Source: CAYMST01 sp964393115 (GTDB lineage: Bacteria; Bacteroidota; Bacteroidia; Cytophagales; Cyclobacteriaceae). From it: a DNA stretch of 18,478 nt. Positions 6,535-14,310 of this stretch are shown piece after piece (positions within the stretch are counted from its first letter, which is position 1; every line of letters begins with the position of its first letter). Location of the stretch: positions 1 to 18,478 of the forward strand of contig CAYMST010000076.1 in the NCBI GenBank assembly GCA_964393115.1. Reading direction: 5' to 3'. The position numbers were made by a program, and so were the translations under genes. The notes beneath the pieces are model-generated. The model was not told the origin of the DNA. It saw only the letters and a program-made list of their open reading frames with translations, and searched no databases.

Positions 6535-7054
6535 CGTTGAAATAAATAAGTTATGAATGAGTAATTTGTTTACATCTGAATAGGCGTAACCAAAAGGTAA
6601 GGAGGAATACAGGTTGATTCTAGGGCACAAACAGTCATGTTGGTCATGGGTTGATGACATAGGGTTACCTCTTCAGGTGTTTTTGGTATACGTTATATAT
6701 TGCTATAATTATTGGTGAAAGTAGTCTTGTTTCATGTTGATTTTTGCACCTGCCTATCACATAATATCGTATTATTTGATTTTCTCAAGCTGCCGGTTGT
6801 TTTCATGAAAAACTAATAAAAAGAATGTTTTTTTCAGGAATGTTTTGTCAAATTGTAAATTTGGATTGATTAGTGTTATCGTGACGTTGGTAAATAATAA
6901 CCGTAATAAAACATTTTTTTCTTGTTATTGTGTCAACTAATGGAGTTATAAATGAAGACAATAAGGAGCCTAGACAAAAGAGTTGGTTTGAACGGTATCT
7001 TGCTGGATTTCACATTAGGTTTAAAACAGACCTTCTATAATATCAGTGAATGGC
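6535..7054. other. Long A+T-rich intergenic region, little identified
   Basis: This region separates the T9SS fibronectin protein gene (minus, start 6534) from the 3' end of bioA (minus, stop 7055). It must carry the promoter of the former and the terminator of the latter; no good hairpin with a T tract is visible for bioA. TAAATTTG at 6856-6863 fits the Bacteroidota -7 consensus on the plus strand, without a good -33 partner. A 42-codon plus-strand open frame begins at 6952 and is listed separately. Confidence 0.5.
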
Positions 7055-7080
7055 TTAAGTTAATTTACCGTATGCGGTAA
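6952..7080 (+). CDS. Possible small protein, 42 residues, unverified
   Basis: The ATG is preceded by GGAG nine bases upstream, a better ribosome-binding site than most genes here have. The product (MKTIRSLDKRVGLNGILLDF and so on, ending LKLIYRMR) is basic, with an amphipathic middle and no known motif. It runs convergently into bioA and overlaps its last 26 bases on the opposite strand. A short open frame of this length can occur by chance, so this is tentative. Confidence 0.2.
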   Translation: MKTIRSLDKRVGLNGILLDFTLGLKQTFYNISEWLKLIYRMR

Positions 7081-8368
7081 GCGCGTCTCTGATTCCCGAT
7101 GTTAATTGCTCTAACTCCTTCTGAGAAATGCTGTACGGTGGCATGGTGTATACTAATTTCCCGAAAGGCCTTAGCCAAACACCTCTTTTGACTAACTCGC
7201 GTTGCATGGTTTCCATCCGAACTGGTTCTTCTAGCTCAACCGCGCCTATGGCTCCCAGCACTCGAACTTCACGCACTATATCTAATTCCTCCAATGGAAG
7301 TAACTGCTGTTGCAATTGAAGCTCAATACTTGAAATGTCTTGTTGCCAGTTTTTCGATAGTAGTAAATCAATGCTCGCTTTGGCTACTGCACAGGCAAGC
7401 GGATTTCCCATAAAAGTAGGGCCATGCATAAACAGGCCTGGAAAAGCATTGGATATGGAATGCGCTATTTCTTTGGTACAAAGTGTAGCGGCAAATGACA
7501 TATAGCCACCTGTTATCGCTTTTCCAATACAGAAAATGTCAGGGGTTATAGCTGCGTGCTCACAGGCAAATAGTTTGCCAGTTCGCCCAAAACCGGTGGC
7601 TATTTCATCGGCAATTAATAAAACCTTATATTTTTCGCAGAGCTCATGTATTGACTTGAGATATTCGGGGTGATAAAACCTCATGCCTCCAGTACCTTGT
7701 ACGATAGGTTCTAGTATGAATGCAGCAATCTCCTCGTGCTGTGATGCTAGCAAGTGCTCAACCTCCTTTAGTTCTGACCTATCAAAAGTGTCGTAAAACG
7801 AAGTCCTCGGCGGAGGAAGAAAAAACTGTATAGGGAGCTTACCGTTGAAAATATGGTGCATACCTGTTTCTGGATCACATACGGACATGGTGTGCCATGT
7901 ATCTCCGTGGTATCCGTTTCGGATAGTTACGAACTTATTTTTAGCCGGTAAGTCTTTGGCTTGCCAGTACTGCAAGGCCATTTTCATACTCACTTCTACG
8001 GCCACGGAACCAGAATCGCTGTAAAATATATGTTCAAGTCCTTTAGGTACTATCTTTAGTAGAGTCTTGGATAGCTCAATCGCTGGGTGATGTGTAAGGC
8101 CTCCAAACATCACATGTGACATGTTTTTTAGCTGTTTGGCAATAGCATCGTTTAATTCGGGGACGTTATAGCCATGAATGGTACTCCACCAGCTGGACAT
8201 GCCGTCAATTAGTCTATCTCCATTTTCTAATTCTATGTAAACACCGTCTGCCTTTTTTACCAATAAAGGTTCCCTAGAACCTGTTGCAGGAGAGTAGGGG
8301 TGCCAGATATGTTCATTGTCGAATTTTATTGCTTCCTCTATAGACATTTCGGAATACCTATGGTTCAT
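7055..8368 (-). CDS. bioA: Adenosylmethionine-8-amino-7-oxononanoate aminotransferase (biotin synthesis)
   Basis: Transfers the amino group of S-adenosylmethionine to 7-keto-8-aminopelargonate, giving 7,8-diaminopelargonate, in biotin synthesis. It is a fold-type I PLP enzyme of 437 residues. Visible family features are HIWHPYS (20-26), GMSSWWSTIHGY (56-67), the phosphate-binding SGSVAVEVSMK (119-129) and GYHGDTW (152-158). ADEIATGFGRTGKLFACE (253-270) carries Asp254, which contacts the PLP pyridine. IGKAITGGY (281-289) has the Schiff-base Lys283, and HGPTFMGNP lies at 315-323. The WW pair and the YHGDTW motif separate BioA from other class III aminotransferases. Met8 (ATG at 8347) is a plausible alternative start giving a more typical length of 430. 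No other bio gene is next to it. Confidence 0.95.
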   Translation of the reverse strand: MNHRYSEMSIEEAIKFDNEHIWHPYSPATGSREPLLVKKADGVYIELENGDRLIDGMSSWWSTIHGYNVPELNDAIAKQLKNMSHVMFGGLTHHPAIELSKTLLKIVPKGLEHIFYSDSGSVAVEVSMKMALQYWQAKDLPAKNKFVTIRNGYHGDTWHTMSVCDPETGMHHIFNGKLPIQFFLPPPRTSFYDTFDRSELKEVEHLLASQHEEIAAFILEPIVQGTGGMRFYHPEYLKSIHELCEKYKVLLIADEIATGFGRTGKLFACEHAAITPDIFCIGKAITGGYMSFAATLCTKEIAHSISNAFPGLFMHGPTFMGNPLACAVAKASIDLLLSKNWQQDISSIELQLQQQLLPLEELDIVREVRVLGAIGAVELEEPVRMETMQRELVKRGVWLRPFGKLVYTMPPYSISQKELEQLTSGIRDALTAYGKLT

Positions 8369-8376
8369 GTGAAGTA

Positions 8377-8384
8377 CAAAGCTA
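8377..8384 (-). promoter_or_regulatory. Candidate -7 box for bioA
   Basis: On the minus strand this reads TAGCTTTG, a full match to the Bacteroidota consensus TANNTTTG. It ends only 9 bases from the bioA ATG at 8368, so transcripts would be almost leaderless for that start but would have a normal short leader for the in-frame ATG at 8347. No good TTTG is seen 19-21 bases further upstream, which weakens the call. Confidence 0.35.
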
Positions 8385-8748
8385 GAAATGAAAGGCTGAT
8401 TATAAATGATTACTTGTGTATTACGTTTTTATCTTCATCAATTTTGCCGACATATTGAAGACGAAACCTAAATAGTTTGGTGTTTTAGGGAGGTCACTTA
8501 CGGTTAGTATAGTCGTAATTTCTCGGAGGCGAGCCCAGCTTTTTTGAAAGACGACCGATTTTTTGGTCATGGGTTAAGGCTTGTTAAATTTCAACGCTTC
8601 AGTTCTGGATAGGCATTTTATGTGGAATCCATAAGATAATTACACAGAAGAGTTGATTTCAACAGCGTATTGCCAGATTCCGTAGCAGCTCTTAAATAGA
8701 CTTAATATAAATGCCTAAAATCTTCTAGCTTTGACAAAATTTTAAAAC
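8385..8748. other. Divergent intergenic region between bioA and rfaD
   Basis: No gene is recognised. Two small hairpins are visible: CTCG-GAGG-CGAG at 8522-8533, and GACCGA...TTGGTC with a TTTT loop at 8553-8568. Neither carries a clear T tract. No biotin-repressor-like palindrome was recognised. The right end holds the candidate rfaD promoter. Confidence 0.4.
8726..8733 (+). promoter_or_regulatory. Candidate -7 box for rfaD
   Basis: TAGCTTTG matches the Bacteroidota -7 consensus TANNTTTG and ends 15 bases before the rfaD ATG, leaving a short leader. It is the same octamer as upstream of bioA on the other strand. The -33 element is not evident. Confidence 0.4.
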
Positions 8749-9714
8749 ATGATTGTAGTAACCGGTGCGGCAGGTTTTATTGGAAGTTGTTTGATTCAAA
8801 AACTTAATGATGAGGGTTTTAATGCCATCATCGCAGTAGATAAGTTTGATAACGAAGTGAAGAACAAAAACCTTTCGAATAAGAAGATAAAGGAACGTGT
8901 TGAAAGAGGCGTGTTTTTTGACTGGCTGAAGGAAAATCAGCGAGAGGTGGAATTTATCTTTCACATCGGAGCCCGAACGGACACTACAGAGTTTGACTAC
9001 TCAATTTTTGATGAGCTCAACATTAATTATACCAAGCAAATGTGGAAAGCTTGTGTGGAGTATCACCTACCGCTGGTATATGCTTCATCGGCAGCTACCT
9101 ATGGCGGAGGAGAGTTGGGATATGATGATAATGAGTCTATTATTCCTCAACTCAAGCCTTTGAACCCGTATGGTGAGTCAAAGAATGACTTTGATATTTG
9201 GGCATTGGAGCAAGACGAGAAACCGTTTTTCTGGGCAGGACTTAAGTTCTTCAATGTCTATGGCCCGAATGAGTTTCATAAGGGTAGAATGGCATCAGTG
9301 ATTTTTCATGCTTTTAACCAGATAAAGAAAACAAATGCGATGAAGTTATTTCGGTCGCATAACCCTGACTATAAAAACGGTGAGCAGATGCGCGACTTCG
9401 TGTATGTAAAGGACGTCATGAACGTTTGCTATTGGCTCATGCATCACCGTAAAAATTCAGGTATCTACAATCTTGGAAGCGGAAAGGCGAGGACATTTCT
9501 AGATCTGACCAAAGCGACATTCAAAAGTATGGAAGTAACGGAGGACATTAGCTTCATCGATACACCAGAAGATATTCGGGATAAGTATCAGTATTTCACA
9601 GAAGCAAATATGTCTAAGTTAACTGCTATCGGGTATGATATTCCTTTCCACACATTGGAAGAGGGAGTGAAAGACTATGTGGAAAACTATTTAGTTCCCG
9701 GAATGTATTTGTAA
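8749..9714 (+). CDS. rfaD: ADP-L-glycero-D-manno-heptose 6-epimerase
   Basis: Also called hldD. It converts ADP-D-glycero-D-manno-heptose to the L-glycero form for the lipopolysaccharide inner core. It is a 321-residue extended SDR, the usual length. The NADP-binding loop TGAAGFIGS lies at residues 5-13. VDKFDNEVKNKNL (30-42) is the family signature after the second strand. HIGARTDTTE lies at 72-81, YASSAATYGGG at 111-121 with Ser/Thr catalytic partners, and the catalytic Tyr141-x-x-x-Lys145 is in NPYGESK. FFNVYGPNE (167-175), HKGRMASV (177-184) and IRDKYQYFTEA (276-286) are characteristic of HldD rather than UDP-galactose epimerase. It is monocistronic and converges on susD, with its stop codon inside the intergenic hairpin. 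Confidence 0.95.
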   Translation: MIVVTGAAGFIGSCLIQKLNDEGFNAIIAVDKFDNEVKNKNLSNKKIKERVERGVFFDWLKENQREVEFIFHIGARTDTTEFDYSIFDELNINYTKQMWKACVEYHLPLVYASSAATYGGGELGYDDNESIIPQLKPLNPYGESKNDFDIWALEQDEKPFFWAGLKFFNVYGPNEFHKGRMASVIFHAFNQIKKTNAMKLFRSHNPDYKNGEQMRDFVYVKDVMNVCYWLMHHRKNSGIYNLGSGKARTFLDLTKATFKSMEVTEDISFIDTPEDIRDKYQYFTEANMSKLTAIGYDIPFHTLEEGVKDYVENYLVPGMYL

Positions 9715-9729
9715 TTCCCGGGAACTAAA
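9690..9729. terminator. Inverted repeat between convergent rfaD and susD, likely bidirectional terminator
   Basis: TTTAGTTCCCGG (9690-9701) pairs perfectly over 12 bases with CCGGGAACTAAA (9718-9729), with a 16-base loop. The last codons and the TAA stop of rfaD lie within the left arm and loop. Neither side has a long T run, so termination efficiency is uncertain, but the position between two convergent ends, six bases from the susD stop, fits a shared terminator. Confidence 0.6.
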
Positions 9730-9734
9730 GGGGC

Positions 9735-11135
9735 TTATTCTAATCCGCTTACGTCGGTTTCTGATTCTGGAATAGGAAAAATTAAAGAAGGGCTGTTCCA
9801 AGGCACTGAAGAGCTAATGTTTTGTTCCCATCGTCTCAGGTCATGAAGGAGTTGCCCTTCAAAAATCAGCTCCTTTGTCCTTTCTACCCTCACAGAATCA
9901 ATAAAGCGAGTTGCACCAGCAATGGTGCTAGGGAAACTATCAGCGACAACCAGTCCAACTCCTGCTCTTGTGCGCACTTCGTTGAGATCGGCGATGGCTT
10001 GCGTTGGGACAACAGGAAATTGAGATTCGGCAAGTGCTTCCGCCCTCGTTAAGTAGAGCTCTGCAAGTCTGATAACTGGAATAATGCGATTATTTTCTAT
10101 GTATTTTCCTACTGAGGCGAATGGCCCAAACTCTAGTGTTGCAGGTTTATAGTAAAATGTATTGATATCGCCTATTGTTGTGGCTTCCTCTGTATCATTG
10201 TTGATACTGTAGCGCTGGTCAAAGGCGTCAAATTCAAAAGTGAAACGCATGATCCCGTGGAGAACCCTAAAGACTTCTTCACCATTTTCTGTTAGCCCGC
10301 CAAAGAATGAGGGTAAACCTGAAGACGATGATCTTACATCGGAGTTAAACAAATCATTTTGAGCTATAGCAAATACATCTTCTGTTGAATAAGCAGTGTT
10401 ATTGAAAGCATCTAAGGCATTCGGAGTCAGACTAAAGAGGTTAGACTGCAAAACAGTATCCGCATAGGCAGCGGCGTTCACATAATCTCTCTTTTCCAGG
10501 TAAAATCTACTCAAGAACGCACAAGCGGCATAATAGTCAATTCTGCCGTTAGGAACAGTTTCACCCTTTAGCAACAAGGATGCCCGAATAAGATCTTCTT
10601 CTATAGCATCAAACAAGACATCTCCTTTGGCCCGAACAGGGTTGTTATTGTCTCCAATGGCTGGTGTAGGTTTGGTGACTAGTGGAATAAAATCGCCATT
10701 TGCCTCATATCTGCCGCCCCAAAGGCGTGCCATCTCGAAATGGACGATACCACGCAATGCATAGGCTTCTCCTTTTTGACTTCCTTCACTAAAGTCAATG
10801 ACTTCATTGGCCACGTTGATCGCTTCGTATCCTTGTCTCCAGTTTAATGCCAGCTTCGTATTGGTAGCACTGATATCCTTATCTAGAAATTGCTGATACT
10901 CTGGAAAACCAGAAGAGAGAGACGCTGTACTTGACGTGAGTGCCAGTAATTCAGGAAGAATGATAAAGTCTCCACCATACAAGGTGCCTTGACCGATTCC
11001 GGAAAAAACGCTGTAGGCTCCTACAATAGCCTCTTCATCGGTAGCTTCGGTAGGAAAAGAATCGACTTCTAAGAGGTCATTGCAGCTTACCCCCGCAAAC
11101 AGAATTGTTAAAAAGAATAAAACTCTGAATTTCAT
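9735..11135 (-). CDS. SusD/RagB-family outer-membrane nutrient-binding lipoprotein
   Basis: Surface lipoprotein that forms the lid of a SusC channel and captures the ligand before TonB-driven import. 466 residues from the ATG at 11135, which starts the signal peptide MKFRVLFFLTILFAGVSC with lipidated Cys18. An in-frame ATG at 11159 overlaps the susC stop as TAATG and would add eight residues before the signal. The mature start NDLLEVDSFPTEATDEEAI is typical of SusD. TPR-like helices are visible in FYLEKRDYVNAAAYADTVL and RLAELYLTRAEALAE. Further family features are ADLNEVRTRAGV and RVERTKELIFEGQLLHDLRR, with an IFPIPESE-like C-terminus. It follows susC directly. No SusE/F, glycoside hydrolase or regulator is nearby, so the ligand is unknown. 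Confidence 0.93.
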   Translation of the reverse strand: MKFRVLFFLTILFAGVSCNDLLEVDSFPTEATDEEAIVGAYSVFSGIGQGTLYGGDFIILPELLALTSSTASLSSGFPEYQQFLDKDISATNTKLALNWRQGYEAINVANEVIDFSEGSQKGEAYALRGIVHFEMARLWGGRYEANGDFIPLVTKPTPAIGDNNNPVRAKGDVLFDAIEEDLIRASLLLKGETVPNGRIDYYAACAFLSRFYLEKRDYVNAAAYADTVLQSNLFSLTPNALDAFNNTAYSTEDVFAIAQNDLFNSDVRSSSSGLPSFFGGLTENGEEVFRVLHGIMRFTFEFDAFDQRYSINNDTEEATTIGDINTFYYKPATLEFGPFASVGKYIENNRIIPVIRLAELYLTRAEALAESQFPVVPTQAIADLNEVRTRAGVGLVVADSFPSTIAGATRFIDSVRVERTKELIFEGQLLHDLRRWEQNISSSVPWNSPSLIFPIPESETDVSGLE

Positions 11136-11158
11136 TTTATATAGCGTTAATAAGAGCA

Positions 11159-13861
11159 TTAGAAATTTAAACTTAAACCAACAAGATACGTTTTCGCCAC
11201 AGGGGTGGTATAATAGTCGACTCCTTGGGTAAGGTTAGCCGAAATACTTCCTAAGAATCCCGAATCGGTATAATTTACCTCAGGGTCAAATCCGGAGTAA
11301 TCTGTCAAAGTCCATAGGTTCTGTCCGGAAATAAAGACTCTTGCTTTAGTAAGCGACAGCTTATCCAATAAACTTGATGGTAAATTATATCCAAAACTTA
11401 CTGTTTTCAGCCTGACGAAAGAACCATCTTCCAACCAACGAGTAGAGGACTGTAAAGAGGATTGATTTGGGTTAATAACAGGTATATCAGTGATGTCACC
11501 CCTTTTCATCCACCTTCCCGTTTGGTCTTTGGTTTGATTGAGTAGAAATAATGAACCACTATTTGAGATCTCTTCACCTGTTCGGTTATACACTTTATTT
11601 CCTTGGACATATTGGAAATGAATATTTAAATCGAAGCTTTTATACTTGAAGTTATTTGTAAACCCACCAAAATATTTCGGTTCCGGAGAGCCAGCATTTA
11701 TTCGGGGAGCACTTTCATAGTCAGTAGTTTCTCCTCCATTCGCTGACCTGTATAGCGCTTGACCATTATCAGGATTCACACCGACAAATTCTCGTAAGTA
11801 AAACATAGCCATAGGGTCGCCAGCTCTGGCTGCATTTACTCCTTCTATGACAATAGGTGAACTAAGGCTTACAATTTCATTTCGAGAAAAAGTTATATTG
11901 AAGGATGTTGACCATTGAAAGTCGTTCCCATCAATATTGATAGAGGACAAAGCAATTTCAAGCCCTTCGTTTTTGATTTCACCGATATTATCTAGGACGT
12001 TACCAAAGCCAGTAATGCCAGATAGTGGTCTAGCGAAAAGTAGGTCAGAGGTGTTTTTTTGGTATACGCTAATTTCTCCTGAAAGACGATTCGTGAATAA
12101 CCCAAATTCAACCCCTAAATTCAGTTGCGCTGTAGTTTCCCACTTTAAATCCGGGTTAGCCAAGTTAAATGGTCTTCTGCCTGTGGCAGTTCCATAATTG
12201 GCTTCAGTCCAGACTGGAAGTGATAAGAAACTTTCTGTTGGCGTATTTCCAATTAGGCCGTAACCGGCTGTAACTTTTAAATTATTGATTACTTCTGAGG
12301 ATTCTAAGAATGATTCATTGTGTAAGTTCCAGCCTAAGGAAGCAGAAGGAAAAAAACCATATCGATTGTTATCTCCAAACTTGGAGGAGCCGTCTACTCT
12401 CATGGCCAACTGCATTAGATACTTGTTCTTCCACGATAGATTTGACCTTAAGAAATATGAAAGTACTTTGAACTGATCTCCCAGAAGGTTTGGTCGTTGC
12501 TGCGACTCACCTCGCGTGACTAAGCGGTCTGCCTCTGTTTTTGAATTCTGGTAGCTTGCTCCTGCTACAACATCCATATTAAGACCATCAATTGGTTGCT
12601 TTTGATACGTCAGGTAAAAATTGGTTGTATAGTTCCAAATGTCCGTGGACGTCTCTCGACGCACGCCATCTGGTCGGCCATCCAATGTTTCTGGCCCTTG
12701 AAACCTTAAGTCTTCAAAGTTGGCATAATCAAGCCCGATATCAGCGGTGAGTTTAAGGTCTTCAAACACCTTATAGTTTATACTAGCATTTCCTATGAGC
12801 CTGTTGTTATCCGTTTTGTTTTCAGAAAAAGCTAATTCTTTTAGGGGATTGTAAAACAGGTTTTCATCACTGTAGTTAATTAAACTTCTTGTTTCAGGAT
12901 TATACCCGTCTGAGGTTGGTAAAGTCAAGACTTGCAAAGGAGATCCTAGTTCGGCATCATCTCCAAGTCTGCTATTAGATGAAATGCTATAGTTTCCGCT
13001 AAGTGCAATATTCAGTTTATCGCCAATGTTTTGATTGTAGTTCAGTCGCCCTGTCAATCTTTCGAAATTATTTTCTATAAGTATTCCTTCTTGAGTGATA
13101 TAAGAGGCACTGGCATAATAGTTGGAATTTTCTGAGCCTCCTGATAAAGACACGTTGGCTTGATGAGAGATAGCCGTTCTAAAGACCTCATTCTGCCAGT
13201 CAGTCTCCAAGTCGTTATTTGAAATTGCGTCTGGCAACGTAATTCTATCAGAGCCGATATTGATTCCGCCGTCGCTAATGTAGCCATCTATAACACTAGT
13301 CTCAATATCAGAAGTGGCCAAACCGGGAATTGACCGAATGACGCTTTCTACCCACATTCTTTTATAATCTTGAGCGCCGAACATATCAAGCGTTGTCGGT
13401 GTCTCACCAGCTCCAAATTGGTAGTCGACACTATATTTCGTCTTACCTTGATTTCCTTTTTTGGTGGTGATTAAAACCACCCCATTCGCAGCACGAGAGC
13501 CATAAATAGCTGTTGCAGCTGCATCTTTCAAAACCTGTATGGACTTGATGTCGTTGGGGTTGATAGAAGTTAGTGGATTTACGGCGACATTACCAGATAC
13601 AGCAGTAGCCTGTGAGTTTATTGGGATATCATCAATTACGTATAATGGTTGGTTAGTAGCGGAAAGTGAGGAAGCACCTCTTACTCGGATTTTGATCCCT
13701 TCTCCTAGTTTTCCACTTGCATTTTGTATAAACACTCCGGCAGCTCGCCCTTGAAGAGCGCTTTCAAATGTTTGGTTAGGAGTATTTTCTAAAACATCGC
13801 TCCCAATGGTAACAATGCTACTTGTAAGTTCTTCTTTTTTTATGGTACCATACCACCACAA
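11159..13861 (-). pseudogene. SusC/RagA-family TonB-dependent transporter, plug and barrel part (frame-disrupted)
   Basis: The larger part of a split SusC gene, about 900 residues with no convincing start of its own; the frame opens near 13867, just inside the upstream fragment. The first residues WYGTIKKEELTSSIVTIG continue the canonical SusC sequence after the TonB-box-like segment. The plug domain follows (NTPNQTFESALQGRAAGVF, IRVRGASSLSATNQPLYVID, and IKSIQVLKDAAATAIYGSRA with GVVLITTKKG). A 22-strand-type outer-membrane barrel then runs to the C-terminus, ending in aromatic residue F (TYLVGLSLNF). An intact protein would import the SusD-bound ligand across the outer membrane. The disruption lies upstream; the barrel itself is open throughout. 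The stop overlaps the susD open frame. Confidence 0.88.
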
Positions 13862-14180
13862 TTTCTTCTAGTGTTTGAGCATCTTCACCCATTTGGATGT
13901 CTATGACCGTTCTTCCGCTGATGGCTTCCAAAACGTCCAGGTATCCTACAAAGGAGAATTTTAACGTATCCGCGGTTGATGGGACTTCTAGCTTATAGTT
14001 CCCATCAAAGTCAGTAGTTGTACCGATGGTCGTACCCTGCACAATGACGTTGACGAAAGGAATTCCTGTTACGCCATCCGAAGCCTCTGTCACCTTTCCG
14101 GATAGTACTATGTTTTGAGCTTGTAGGCTGATCAATGGAACCAAAAGAAACAGCACTAGCGCATAGACTCTATTCATCAT
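13818..14180 (-). pseudogene. SusC N-terminal fragment: signal peptide plus carboxypeptidase-like domain (frame-disrupted)
   Basis: 120 codons from the ATG at 14180 (a second ATG follows at once). Residues 1-22 are a signal peptide ending LISLQAQ. Residues about 24-97 are the CarboxypepD_reg-like domain found before SusC transporters (VLSGKVTEASDGVTGIPFVN, then TTTDFDGNYKLEVP and LKFSFVGYLD). EDAQTLEEIVVV at 100-110 is the start of the TonB-box-like segment. From here the family normally reads G-Y-G-T-x-K-K, but the frame gives WYHKKRRTYK and stops. The sequence YGTIKKEELT continues in another frame of the same strand. The change corresponds to a net gain of 1 base modulo 3; loss of 2 or 5 bases would restore an ordinary VVGYGT or VVVGYGT. 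Mutation, a variable state or a sequencing error are all possible. Confidence 0.88.
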
Positions 14181-14310
14181 CAATGAATTTCAAGTATAAA
14201 ATTAGAAATATAGGAATATACGACTCTAACTTATTCCATTTCCGGGAAAATTGAAAAGTTTTAAGGTAAATCACCACTACTTTATTTCGAAACGTGACGC
14301 CTGCGGGCTT

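Noticed and set aside
6535..6660. 42-codon N-terminal extension of the fibronectin-III T9SS protein
   Set aside because: The open frame continues upstream, but a clean signal peptide begins at the ATG at 6534. A polar, Cys- and His-containing extension would block recognition of that signal.
8522..8568. Two hairpins between bioA and rfaD as terminator or riboswitch
   Set aside because: The stems are only 4-6 bp with no T tract after them. No known riboswitch core is recognisable, and the surrounding sequence shows no conserved layout.
8725..8964. 79-codon minus-strand open frame over the start of rfaD
   Set aside because: It is antisense to the Rossmann motif of rfaD and has no domain or ribosome-binding site of its own.
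11937..12476. Plus-strand open frames inside susC
   Set aside because: They are antisense to the barrel-coding frame, without motifs, and are explained by codon bias of the real gene.
13831..13850. Programmed frameshift or transcriptional slippage at the run of seven A in susC
   Set aside because: Slipping at the A run would join the frames, but the product would still lack the conserved Y-G-T residues, which lie upstream of the run in the second frame. The break must be before the run, so it is not an ordinary slippery-site recoding.
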